Source: Algoriphagus sp. Y33 (lineage in GTDB: Bacteria; Bacteroidota; Bacteroidia; Cytophagales; Cyclobacteriaceae). From it: a DNA stretch of 64,000 nucleotides. A model generated the notes under the pieces. It saw only the letters and a program-made list of their open reading frames with translations. It was not told where the DNA came from and searched no databases. How positions within the stretch are numbered: position 1 is the stretch's first letter; each line of letters starts with the position of its first letter. Of this stretch, positions 56,348-64,000 are shown in pieces. Location: positions 5,818,001-5,882,000 of the forward strand of contig NZ_CP061947.1 of NCBI RefSeq assembly GCF_014838715.1. Reading direction: 5' to 3'. Position numbers and translations under genes: made by a program.

Positions 56348-57739
56348 TCAATCCTCCAAAGGCTTGAGTTGCTGTAGTAGGGTAGGGATAAGTTCGGTTA
56401 CCGTGGGATGGGTCTGGACGGAATTCATCAGCTTTTTATAGCTCAAGTTTCCATACATGGCGGTTAAGAACGTCCCGATGATTTCATCCCCTCCAGTCCC
56501 CAAAACTGCTGCTCCGAGGATTTGTTCGGAATCCGCATCTACGATGACTTCCATTTTTCCCTGAGTTTCCCCTTTTTCCTTTGCTCTGGAAATTTTGCTC
56601 ATGGGCATGCTGGCAAAAAGAAGTTTCTTACCCGTCTCTCTCGCTTGTTTGAGCGTCATGCCTGCTCTTCCCAGCGGAGGATCGGTATATAAAGCGTAAT
56701 TTGTGATCCGGTCATTCAGCGTTCTTTCTTTTGCCCCGAAAAGCTGATCTTGTATTATCTCAAAGTCATTATAAGAGGTGTGTGTAAAGGCACCTTTTCC
56801 ATTGCAGTCTCCCAGAGCGTAAATTCCTGCTATATTGGCCTCAAGTCTTTCATTTACTTCGAAATAACCCTTGTCGTTTAGTTGAAGCCCCGCATTTTCC
56901 GGTTTGAGCAAATCTGAATTAGGCAATCTTCCGGTAGCGATCAGCAGATGAGAACCATTGATCTCTTTGTCTTTTCCGTCTTGGCGGAAAGCCACTCCAA
57001 TTTTCCCTGATTTTTTGGCTTTTCCTTTAAGGCATTTGGCTCTGCAGATAACCTTTATCCCTTCATTTTCCAGTATTTCTCTGACAGCTTCCGAAGTGTG
57101 TTCATCCTCTTTCGAGATAAGCGTTTTGCCCATTTCCAATACAGTGACTTTTGACCCTAGCCGTCGGAAAATCTGAGCGAACTCTAGTCCAATGTAACTT
57201 CCCCCAACTATGAGCAGATGATCAGGAATCTTGTCGAGCTGAAGAATAGAGGTGTTTGTGAGGTAATTGACATCCTCAAAACCTTCCGGGATTCTTGCTC
57301 TTGCACCTACATTCAGGAAGATTTTGTAAGACTTTAGTGTTCGTGACCCTACTTTTATTCTAGTCTTATCAATAAAAGTAGCAGTGCCACGGATCATGGA
57401 GATTTGAGGTGAATCGTTTAATGATTTCCGTATCCCGATTCTGGAATCGTTGACCAGTTTGTCTTTTCTTTTTTTAATTGCTTTAAGATTGATTTTGGGC
57501 GATTTGGGAACTTCGATTCCCAATTTATCAGCAGTTGAAATAACCCATGCTGCTCTGGCACTTGCTACATAGGCCTTAGTTGGGGTGCACCCAGTGTTGA
57601 CGCAGGTTCCTCCCAATGCTGCTTTTTCTACCAGCGCAACCTTCCATTTTTCTTTGGCTAGTGCCAACGCAAGAGGATTACCGGCTTGTCCGGATCCGAT
57701 AATGATGGCGTCAAAAGTTTCTACTCTGTCCTCAATCAT
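56348..57739 (-). CDS. Pyridine nucleotide-disulfide oxidoreductase (mercuric-reductase-like)
   Basis: FAD/NAD(P)H flavoprotein of 463 residues. FAD-binding GSGQAG lies at 15-20, and the redox-active pair C46/C51 in GGTCVNTGCTPTK. An NAD(P)-binding GGSYIGLEFAQ segment lies near 179, and ALGDCNGKGAFTH near 310. The dimer interface has the catalytic H444 and E449 in HPTVTE. The CVNTGCTPTK form, rather than CLNxGCIPSK, points to the mercuric-reductase-like branch rather than dihydrolipoamide dehydrogenase. No N-terminal heavy-metal domain or MerR regulator is present, so mercury reduction is not implied. Confidence 0.9.
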   Translation of the reverse strand: MIEDRVETFDAIIIGSGQAGNPLALALAKEKWKVALVEKAALGGTCVNTGCTPTKAYVASARAAWVISTADKLGIEVPKSPKINLKAIKKRKDKLVNDSRIGIRKSLNDSPQISMIRGTATFIDKTRIKVGSRTLKSYKIFLNVGARARIPEGFEDVNYLTNTSILQLDKIPDHLLIVGGSYIGLEFAQIFRRLGSKVTVLEMGKTLISKEDEHTSEAVREILENEGIKVICRAKCLKGKAKKSGKIGVAFRQDGKDKEINGSHLLIATGRLPNSDLLKPENAGLQLNDKGYFEVNERLEANIAGIYALGDCNGKGAFTHTSYNDFEIIQDQLFGAKERTLNDRITNYALYTDPPLGRAGMTLKQARETGKKLLFASMPMSKISRAKEKGETQGKMEVIVDADSEQILGAAVLGTGGDEIIGTFLTAMYGNLSYKKLMNSVQTHPTVTELIPTLLQQLKPLED

Positions 57740-57806
57740 AAAAAAAGTTTGTGAGTGAATTTCGTTTTTCTAAAAGGTACAAACAGAAAGCCAAATACAA
57801 AAAAAA

Positions 57807-57830
57807 GGAGCCTGATAATCAGATTCCTTC
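57807..57830 (-). terminator. Probable terminator downstream of the 195-residue gene
   Basis: Minus-strand hairpin built on CTGAT/ATCAG with outer AAGGA/TCCTT arms, followed by eight T. It is about 115 bases after the stop at 57945, so assignment is tentative. Confidence 0.5.
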
Positions 57831-57944
57831 TCTAAGTATTCACCTAATTGTAGGTTTAAATCATCTGCTTTCCTTTTAAAGGTCATAACCTGTCCTGAAC
57901 TCCATTCGGGAGATTGATAATCATTGCTCCGTGTAATGGTATAG

Positions 57945-58532
57945 TCATGCTCGATCTCTTGTGCCTATCCAGTTCTTTACGTTTCCATGAAACTCATTAA
58001 TTGCTTTGGTATGAAAGTAGGGATAAATGATTTTGTCTCTAAACCACGATCCACTGCGATACAATGTCTTATGTGTAACCTCGGTTTTTCCATTAGAAAG
58101 CGATTTGAAGCGGATGAATTGGGAGCCTTCAGATTTGGAGTTTTCCAGATAACAGATTCGAATTAGTCCTTTCGTCTTGTCGACTTCCATCACTTCATGA
58201 CCTACTTGAAGTTTAATGGTGCCATTGAATACATGAAGATTTAAAATAAGTACCTGTCCTTCGCCCATGCCTCCTGTATAAATTTGGCCAGGAAAGACTT
58301 CTTCACCCGTTTGTCTTGTATAGAGCTGATGAAAATGGATCATTCGACCACTCCATGCTTGTTCAGGAGAAATATTGACATAGCCATCCCAGACGTTGTC
58401 GAAATCTTCTTCATAAAGGTAAGTTTCCAGATGTTCGTGATAATCAGGGTCTGCATCTTGGTAGCATATGGAGCTTAGTTTTGAGAAATCAAATTCCGGG
58501 ATACCGTTCTTTCTGTTGATATTTTCTTGCAT
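57945..58532 (-). CDS. Uncharacterised 195-residue protein
   Basis: Cytoplasmic protein, no signal or membrane segment. Features seen: GIPEFDFSKL, YEEDFDNVWDGYVNISPEQAW, GQVLILNLHVFNGTIKLQVGHEV, FIRFKSLSNGKTEVTHKTLY and a final aromatic segment IIYPYFHTKAINEFHGNVKNW. The order (VW/W early, strands, long terminal helix) is compatible with a SRPBCC/DUF1990-like fold, but I do not recognise the family with certainty. It is alone, with gaps on both sides. Confidence 0.75.
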   Translation of the reverse strand: MQENINRKNGIPEFDFSKLSSICYQDADPDYHEHLETYLYEEDFDNVWDGYVNISPEQAWSGRMIHFHQLYTRQTGEEVFPGQIYTGGMGEGQVLILNLHVFNGTIKLQVGHEVMEVDKTKGLIRICYLENSKSEGSQFIRFKSLSNGKTEVTHKTLYRSGSWFRDKIIYPYFHTKAINEFHGNVKNWIGTRDRA

Positions 58533-58852
58533 GGATAATAAAGATTCGCTTATGCGAAATGGGCTTTAACCTGCATTATGCATTAGCATTTCTATCGCGT
58601 TCTAAAATTACTTTAAAATCAGGAGCATCGCTGCAGTTTTCGACTTCACCATAGCGGTGCCATGCTTCAGTTTCCAAACATCCTGATTTTCTTGCAATTT
58701 TAGCCCTCAACGAAGACTAATGCAAAATCAGGATTTAAAGAAAGCAAAAGTGAGACTATTCCCCAACCTTAGGACGATGGGGGAAGTACATTGGGTTGAA
58801 TGCCAAGGGGGTTAAACTTTTTTCATTTTGCTTTCCGGATGGATAAAACAAG
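58533..58852. other. Gene-free gap with small inverted repeats
   Basis: About 320 bases without a credible gene. The decamer AAAATCAGGA occurs at 58613-58622 and 58724-58733 and its complement TCCTGATTTT at 58681-58690. The latter two form an 11-bp inverted repeat (58680-58690 / 58724-58734). No known element recognised. Confidence 0.4.
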
Positions 58853-58880
58853 AAAGAGGAGCCTTTTACAGCTCCTCTTT
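58853..58880 (-). terminator. Terminator after the S9 peptidase gene
   Basis: Perfect 10-bp stem AAAGAGGAGC / GCTCCTCTTT, two bases past the stop codon. Confidence 0.75.
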
Positions 58881-58882
58881 GA

Positions 58883-61816
58883 TTAAAAGACTCTTTTTTC
58901 AAGATGCTCTTCCAGATCGACTTTGTCAATTCCTTTTGACATCCAATCCGGTGCTTCGGATCCCTTTAGATGATGGTCAAAAAATTCCATCATTCTGACG
59001 GAATAATCTTTTCGGTTTTCGAGCTTGCCCAGACCATGGTTTTCTCCTTTGTACTGAACTAGGATCACAGGCTTTTTCAATCGCCTTAATGCGGAATAAT
59101 ACTCAATTCCCTGAGTAAAGTCTACCGCCCCGTCTTTATCATTGTGGAGCATCAACAGCGGAGTGTTAACATTCTTCACATGATATACAGGGCTGTTTCT
59201 TTCGTATGCCTCCCAGTCTTCCCACGGACCTCCAGTGAACCTGCCCTGAGACGCTTCGAAAATAGACATATTTCCTCCACCCGAATTCCAGTAAATCAAG
59301 TCGTACATTGAGATCATATTGGTCAGGGGCGCACCTGCTGCTGCTGCTTTGAACATGTCCGTCTGGGTGATCAGGAATGATGTCTGATACCCGCCCCAAG
59401 AGTGTCCGTGGATTCCGATGTTGTCTTCATCGATTACTCCTGTTTCAATAGCTGCCTTCACACCCGGGATTACACACCATACTGCGGACATACCAGGATC
59501 ATTCATGGTATAGACGATGTCCGGAATAAATACAGCAAATCCGTTGCTCGTATATATGTTCGGGTTCCAGCCTGTTCCGCTAAAGCTGGGGTTTGTCCAG
59601 TTATGACGGGTTTGGGAGAGCTTTTCGTAATAATAAACTACTGTCGGGTATTTTTTTCCTTCTACATAATTGGCAGGAAGAAATAGGGCACCTTGAAGTG
59701 TATCTCCCTTGTCAGATACATAATCAACCAATCTTGTCCCTGAAGACCACGCATATTTCCCCGCATCAGGGGCATTATTGGTTACTTTGGAAGGGGAAGA
59801 AAGAGAAGCATCTGCTACATAGATCTGGTCAGGTTCATTGAATTTTTCTTGGGTAAAGAAATAAACTTCAGCATTCTCTGCTTTTTTCAGAGAGCCAATA
59901 CTGGCATCTTCCCAGATTACTAATTTTGCACCAGGTTCCAATCCCTTCTTAGAAGAATTGATTACAGCAATCCCACTTTTTTTAGTCCATTCCCCATAAG
60001 CTCGGATGTAAAGTGGCTTGCTAAGGTTTATGCCTTTTTCATCTGGATCAAGAGAAAAACGGTACTGGTATTTGATTTTTTCTGATCTCCCATTTTGAGT
60101 GAGATTTCTTGCTTTGGTCTTGCCTGTTACGGGCACTTGCCAAATATCCCATCCATCATTAAGCAGCACATATTCACTGTCACTGCTCCAGCCAAGTGCA
60201 CCTTGCAGTGGTTTTTTCACATTGTGATCATCTTCCACATTTACAAAGGTGACAGGCAAATTTGCCGTTAGGTTCATTTCTGCGCCTGAGGCAATATCAT
60301 AGCTGTAGTAGTGGCCATCGTGACCGTAAATCAACTTCGTGCCATCCGGAGAGCTGCGGGGATAGGAAGAATAACCCGGGAGATAAAAGTTAGTAAAAAG
60401 GGGCTTTTTCTCACCTGTTTTAAGGTCTACTATATAGAAATCACGATAATTCTGTCCATCCAGATTACTTTGCAATTCATAGGATTGATTGTCTGAGCCA
60501 ATCGCATATTTCTCTTTTTCAAGAATACTCAGATCACGCATGGTGCTATCCTGAAGCTGAATATGCTTGCCTGCTGCGACATCATACATGGCATAAAAGC
60601 TGTAATTTTTATCCTGATTTTCCAGCACTTGCTGACGGGATTGAAGACGACTGTCATTCCAATGCCAGATAGTCATATCGGGTTTGTCTGCATCTTTATC
60701 TTTTGGACTTACTTTACCTGAATCCAGTTTCGAAAGTGCTTTCTTTAGGTCAGCAATGGAATTTAAAGAAGTGTCGGCCATGATTCTTTTCATCGCTTCA
60801 GACTCTGCAAGTTTTACCGAATCTTTGTCCAATTCTTTTTTTTCCTCTTCTTTTTTGGCTAAAACCAACGGGTGAATACCGTAGAAAAGCCTGGTCAAAT
60901 CTTCTGACCACATCGGTCGGCGATTTGGGCTGATCGTATATTCTTTCGAAAATCCGACAGAATCTTTAATCGGATCATATACTGTCACTTGAGGGCTTGG
61001 CAGGTTTTTTACGCCAACCAATTTCCCCTGATCTTGCTTGTACTTTTTATCTTTGACCATTTTGAGCGCAGCGAAAGCATCACCTTTTTCTGTCCAATTG
61101 ATGGATTTGTAGGCAGCTTTGTCAGAGTCTAGCACAGTTGTGCTGTTATTGGCCAGGTTCATTAGGTAAATGCCATTTCCGGATTGATTGGCTGCATCTA
61201 CCGTATATGCCAAATAGTTTCCGCTTTTGTTGAAAGCAAACTCGGCTACATTTCCGAGATTCTGCGCCTTTTTTGTTTTGAGATGATAAATCAGGAGATC
61301 AGAGCCCTTAGCATCTCCGCCACCATCTTTGGTTAGATTGACTGCCAGATGAGTTGCAGCTTTTCCGTTAAAGGAGAAATTGCTTACGTTTTCAAAGGTT
61401 TTCTTATCTTCTTTATCGTCAGAGCCTAGTTTGATCAGCGTAACTTTGTCGTGAAGAGGCTTACCTTTGGATTTCTTATTGGCTTCTTTTTCTTTGAAAG
61501 TCGAATATTCTTTAAACGCAATCCACTTGCTGTCTTCGCTGAATTCGATGGAGGGGAAATTGGTAAAGCCTATTTTAAATGTTTTCGTAGAGTCAGGCTC
61601 GCCCACTTTTTGCAAAATTACTTCTCCATCAGCTTCCAACGCAATCATTCCATAGGCCACCCATTGACCGTCCGGAGAGATTTTGAAGGAAGAACTATTC
61701 ATGTATTTCCAGGTAGGAATGTCTTTCCAAGTCATCGGCTTGGTAGCTTCGTCTTGGGCAATTGCTAGGTTACAAATCAGGCAAAAAAGCCAGAAAAAGG
61801 TAAAGAGTCTTTGCAT
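58883..61816 (-). CDS. Exported S9 prolyl-oligopeptidase-family peptidase
   Basis: Secreted serine peptidase of 977 residues. The signal peptide is MQRLFTFFWLFCLICNLAIA. A long N-terminal beta-propeller region (about 25-690) has WD-like strands (ISPDGQWVAYG, FSEDSKWIAFK, SPDGTKLIYGH). The C-terminal alpha/beta hydrolase has the nucleophile in GHSWGGYQ (about 804), the acid in HNDKDGAVD (about 893) and the histidine in GENHGLGK (about 925). Residues around 345-390 form a charged insert. Such enzymes trim peptides in the periplasm or outside. It has its own terminator, so it is probably monocistronic. Confidence 0.92.
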   Translation of the reverse strand: MQRLFTFFWLFCLICNLAIAQDEATKPMTWKDIPTWKYMNSSSFKISPDGQWVAYGMIALEADGEVILQKVGEPDSTKTFKIGFTNFPSIEFSEDSKWIAFKEYSTFKEKEANKKSKGKPLHDKVTLIKLGSDDKEDKKTFENVSNFSFNGKAATHLAVNLTKDGGGDAKGSDLLIYHLKTKKAQNLGNVAEFAFNKSGNYLAYTVDAANQSGNGIYLMNLANNSTTVLDSDKAAYKSINWTEKGDAFAALKMVKDKKYKQDQGKLVGVKNLPSPQVTVYDPIKDSVGFSKEYTISPNRRPMWSEDLTRLFYGIHPLVLAKKEEEKKELDKDSVKLAESEAMKRIMADTSLNSIADLKKALSKLDSGKVSPKDKDADKPDMTIWHWNDSRLQSRQQVLENQDKNYSFYAMYDVAAGKHIQLQDSTMRDLSILEKEKYAIGSDNQSYELQSNLDGQNYRDFYIVDLKTGEKKPLFTNFYLPGYSSYPRSSPDGTKLIYGHDGHYYSYDIASGAEMNLTANLPVTFVNVEDDHNVKKPLQGALGWSSDSEYVLLNDGWDIWQVPVTGKTKARNLTQNGRSEKIKYQYRFSLDPDEKGINLSKPLYIRAYGEWTKKSGIAVINSSKKGLEPGAKLVIWEDASIGSLKKAENAEVYFFTQEKFNEPDQIYVADASLSSPSKVTNNAPDAGKYAWSSGTRLVDYVSDKGDTLQGALFLPANYVEGKKYPTVVYYYEKLSQTRHNWTNPSFSGTGWNPNIYTSNGFAVFIPDIVYTMNDPGMSAVWCVIPGVKAAIETGVIDEDNIGIHGHSWGGYQTSFLITQTDMFKAAAAGAPLTNMISMYDLIYWNSGGGNMSIFEASQGRFTGGPWEDWEAYERNSPVYHVKNVNTPLLMLHNDKDGAVDFTQGIEYYSALRRLKKPVILVQYKGENHGLGKLENRKDYSVRMMEFFDHHLKGSEAPDWMSKGIDKVDLEEHLEKRVF

Positions 61817-61931
61817 AGTTATAGCTGTTTAAGTGTGTAAAATAAGTTTTTTTGAAACAAATTGGCTCTCCTGTTGGCCAATGTGGTTGTAATAGGGACG
61901 AAAAACTGAAAATGCAACAGATCAAAAGGAG

Positions 61932-61962
61932 AAAAGTCTCAGATCTTAGATCCAAGACTTTT
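61932..61962 (-). terminator. Terminator after the amidohydrolase gene
   Basis: Minus-strand stem AAAAGTCT / AGACTTTT with an inner GGATCT/AGATC pairing. It lies about 50 bases beyond the amidohydrolase stop. Confidence 0.65.
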
Positions 61963-62012
61963 TGTTACAGGTTAGATTTTGCGGTAAGGTAAACTGAGTT
62001 TCTGTTTAGGTA

Positions 62013-63719
62013 TCACGGGGTTTTATAGACCATTTTTCCTCCGACCACAGTCATCGCTACTTTTGTGTCGAGAATTTCATCCTCGGGGATTTCCATGATA
62101 TTTTTATCGAAAACAGTGAAATCCGCAGCTTTCCCAACTTCAATTGATCCTTTGAAGTCTTCATCAAATTCTGCAAATGCACCATCCAACGTATAGGCTT
62201 TCAACGCTTCTTCTCTAGTCATTTTCTGATCTCCTTCGTAGCCTCCTTCCGGTAACCCTTGCAAGGTTTTACGCGTCACAGAAGCATAAAAAGAAGGAAT
62301 CGGATCTACAGGTTCGACTGGCGCATCTGTACCATTAGTGACCACCGCACCACTTTGCATCAATTTCTGCCATACATAGGCTCCATCGATGATCCTTTTT
62401 TCGCCCAATCTGTCAATCGCCCAAGGACGGTCCGAACTCAAATGAATAGCCTGCATAGCAGCAATCACTCCCAATTCACCGAATCTGGGAATGTCGTCTG
62501 GATGAATATGCTGGGCATGCTCGATGCGGAATCTCAGCTTTTTGGAATCCGGGCTGTTGGCAAATGCTGCTTCATATCTATCGAGAATTTCTTGGTTTGC
62601 CCGGTCACCGATGGCATGAGCACAAACTTGAAACCCTGTCGGGATGGCTTTTTCTGAAACCTCGGATACCACAGACATCGGCAATGTTTCGTGGCCCCGA
62701 TGTCCAGGTCTATCTGAATAGTCTTCCAAAAGCCAGGCTCCTCTTGATCCCAAGGCACCGTCACAGTTGAGTTTGATCGAACGAACGGTAAGCATGTGAT
62801 CTGCGGAATCGATCATCGGGCCTCTTTCATACCATTGCTCCAAAAGAGCAGGTTGAGTTCCTGTAAGCATCACATATTGGCGTACGGTGAGCTTTCCCTC
62901 ATTTTTGAATTTTTGGATGAGGTCAATCACATTTTGTCCGCTTCCTGCATCATGGAAACTTGTGATTCCCTTTTCATTTAATTCTTGCAGGGCCAAAGTC
63001 AATGCTTGCTCAGCTCTTTCGGGAGTCTCTGCCGGAATCAATCGGGCTACAAGTCCTGCTGCTTTTTCAGAAAGTATGCCGGTGGGATTTCCCAATTCGT
63101 CCAGAATAATCTCCCCGCCTTCAACCTCACCGGGTCTCTCGCCTTTCAGATTGCTGATACCGGCGAGTTCCAGTGCTTTTCCATTGGCAAAAGCCGCATG
63201 CCCACTTGCATGGGAGAGGTATACAGGATTGTCAGGAGACACTTCGTTGAGTTGCGTATTGGTTTGAAATCCTTTTACCATTTTCTCAGGTTTCTCGATC
63301 CACTTGTCCTGATGCCAGCCCCGACCGGTGATCCATTCTCCCGGTTTTGCTTGGGCTACAGCCTGGGCTACTTTCTCCACCAGTTCGTCGTAAGTTTTCA
63401 CATACATTAGATCAAGCTCTAGCTTATTGTAGCCGATTCCCATCAAGTGTGCGTGGGATTCTATGATGCCAGGAGTCATGGTGTTCCCTTGAAGATCAAT
63501 TACTTCGGTGTTTTCAGCTTTGTGTTTTTCTATTTCTTCGGCAGAACCCACCGCAATGATCATCCCGTTTTTCACAGCGACAGCTTCGGCTTTGGGCTGG
63601 TCTTCATTTACTGTGTAGATGACCCCATTGGTAAAAATCAGATCGGCTGGGTCGGACTTTTCCGGAGAGCAAGAAAGGAGGATAATCCCCAGGATTGCGA
63701 GTAAGTAGATGTTCTTCAT
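62013..63719 (-). CDS. Amidohydrolase lipoprotein (YtcJ/NfdA-like)
   Basis: Metal-dependent hydrolase of 568 residues. The ATG at 63719 is chosen over an upstream TTG because it begins a lipoprotein signal with lipobox ILLSC. The N-terminal part has DLIFTNGVIYTVNE and the HxH metal site in GIIESHAHLMG. The middle has SFHDAGSG. Later motifs are CAHAIGDRANQEILDRYE, RIEHAQHIHPDD and TNGTDAPVEPVDP. This order is typical of amidohydrolase family 3 (YtcJ/NfdA type), which removes N-acyl or carbamoyl groups from small amides. The substrate cannot be told. Lipid anchoring places it in the envelope. Confidence 0.92.
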   Translation of the reverse strand: MKNIYLLAILGIILLSCSPEKSDPADLIFTNGVIYTVNEDQPKAEAVAVKNGMIIAVGSAEEIEKHKAENTEVIDLQGNTMTPGIIESHAHLMGIGYNKLELDLMYVKTYDELVEKVAQAVAQAKPGEWITGRGWHQDKWIEKPEKMVKGFQTNTQLNEVSPDNPVYLSHASGHAAFANGKALELAGISNLKGERPGEVEGGEIILDELGNPTGILSEKAAGLVARLIPAETPERAEQALTLALQELNEKGITSFHDAGSGQNVIDLIQKFKNEGKLTVRQYVMLTGTQPALLEQWYERGPMIDSADHMLTVRSIKLNCDGALGSRGAWLLEDYSDRPGHRGHETLPMSVVSEVSEKAIPTGFQVCAHAIGDRANQEILDRYEAAFANSPDSKKLRFRIEHAQHIHPDDIPRFGELGVIAAMQAIHLSSDRPWAIDRLGEKRIIDGAYVWQKLMQSGAVVTNGTDAPVEPVDPIPSFYASVTRKTLQGLPEGGYEGDQKMTREEALKAYTLDGAFAEFDEDFKGSIEVGKAADFTVFDKNIMEIPEDEILDTKVAMTVVGGKMVYKTP

Positions 63720-63781
63720 GGATTTATATTTCAACCCGAAAACTACCTTATTTCAGACAATCCAAAAAGCCAGTCCTGTAA

Positions 63782-64000
63782 TTAGCGCATCCAGATTTTA
63801 CGGCTTTCTCTAAATTTGCCTTCGTATTCCAGTCGGAGAATATATAATCCGGGAGGCAGAAAGTTAGCCTGTATTTCTATTTCTAAGTTGGCCGGAATCT
63901 GTATGTTACTTAGTAATTCCTGTCCGAGTGAATTGAATAAAGTTCCCGTGGAGGTTTTGTTGGCAATAACTTTAATAGGGCCATCGCTTGGGTTGGGATA
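63782..64000 (-). CDS. C-terminal end of a T9SS type A cargo protein (cut by window edge)
   Basis: Final 72 codons of a protein running off the right edge. The sequence is a type A sorting domain: YPNPSDGPIKV at the start, LFNSLGQELLS, then LPPGLYILRLEYEGK and the basic end RESRKIWMR. This domain directs proteins through the type IX secretion system of Bacteroidota and is cleaved at the surface (family knowledge). The passenger domain is outside the window. Confidence 0.85.
   Translation of the reverse strand, partial: YPNPSDGPIKVIANKTSTGTLFNSLGQELLSNIQIPANLEIEIQANFLPPGLYILRLEYEGKFRESRKIWMR

Noticed and set aside
56348..57739. Mercury-resistance operon
   Set aside because: Only the reductase-like flavoprotein is present; no merR, merT/P or heavy-metal domain nearby.
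58613..58734. Small RNA gene or mobile palindrome in the gap before the S9 peptidase
   Set aside because: Only a decamer repeated three times with a long loop; no promoter or terminator to support a transcript.
1..64000. CRISPR arrays, rRNA and tRNA genes
   Set aside because: No regularly spaced repeats, no tRNA-like cloverleaf and no rRNA signatures noticed on reading either strand.

Overview
The window is bacterial DNA from the phylum Bacteroidota, most likely a Cytophagia/Cyclobacteriaceae (Algoriphagus-like) organism. This rests on a type IX secretion sorting domain at the right edge, promoters of the Bacteroidota form (TTG, about 20 bases, TAnnTTTG), LytS/LytTR-type signalling, many SpI/SpII-exported proteins, and housekeeping genes of that phylum. 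The lineage is inferred from style and was not checked by a search.

Left part (1 to about 30,290): an accessory island. It opens with the 3' end of a Bacteroidota conjugation coupling ATPase (MobC/TraG type), then a divergent XRE repressor with an array of palindromic operators. A tightly packed seven-gene operon (2,800-25,187) follows: a secreted protein with a putative outer-membrane barrel, a secreted Ig-like protein, a Skp/OmpH-like lipoprotein, a second lipoprotein, a 2,085-residue SpvB/TcB-like shell protein, a small secreted protein, and a 3,411-residue RHS/YD-repeat protein. The variable C-terminus of the RHS protein is followed by two small exported candidate immunity proteins. Downstream lies an orphan cassette (26,551-28,886): a second copy of the last ~830 bp of the RHS core, a different toxin-like C-terminus and a lipoprotein immunity candidate, with ~80-bp direct repeats before and after it. 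The two core copies are collinear and in matching frames, so recombination would swap the toxin tip. The island ends in a broken IS1-family element, a 58-residue lipoprotein and a C17 tract/hairpin.

Right part (30,291-64,000): chromosome-like DNA of lower GC. It holds a Fic-domain protein with a degenerate active site and a striking operator region, a LytS/LytTR two-component pair, a GlxA-type regulator divergent from two SRPBCC proteins and a glyoxalase-like protein, lolA and ftsK, pyrD, an M28 peptidase, gcvP, lipA, an OsmC protein, L-serine dehydratase alpha, a small membrane exporter-like protein, a Na+/Ca2+ exchanger, upp, a flotillin with an OB-fold membrane partner, a frameshifted lipocalin, a TspO-like protein, a mercuric-reductase-like flavoprotein, an unrecognised 195-residue protein, an S9 peptidase, an amidohydrolase lipoprotein and the end of a T9SS cargo protein.

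Glycine cleavage (gcvP), lipoate synthesis (lipA) and serine deamination (sdaA) lie close together and form a plausible one-carbon/serine-glycine neighbourhood, though on different strands. The most interesting system is the modular RHS operon with its in-frame spare toxin cassette.
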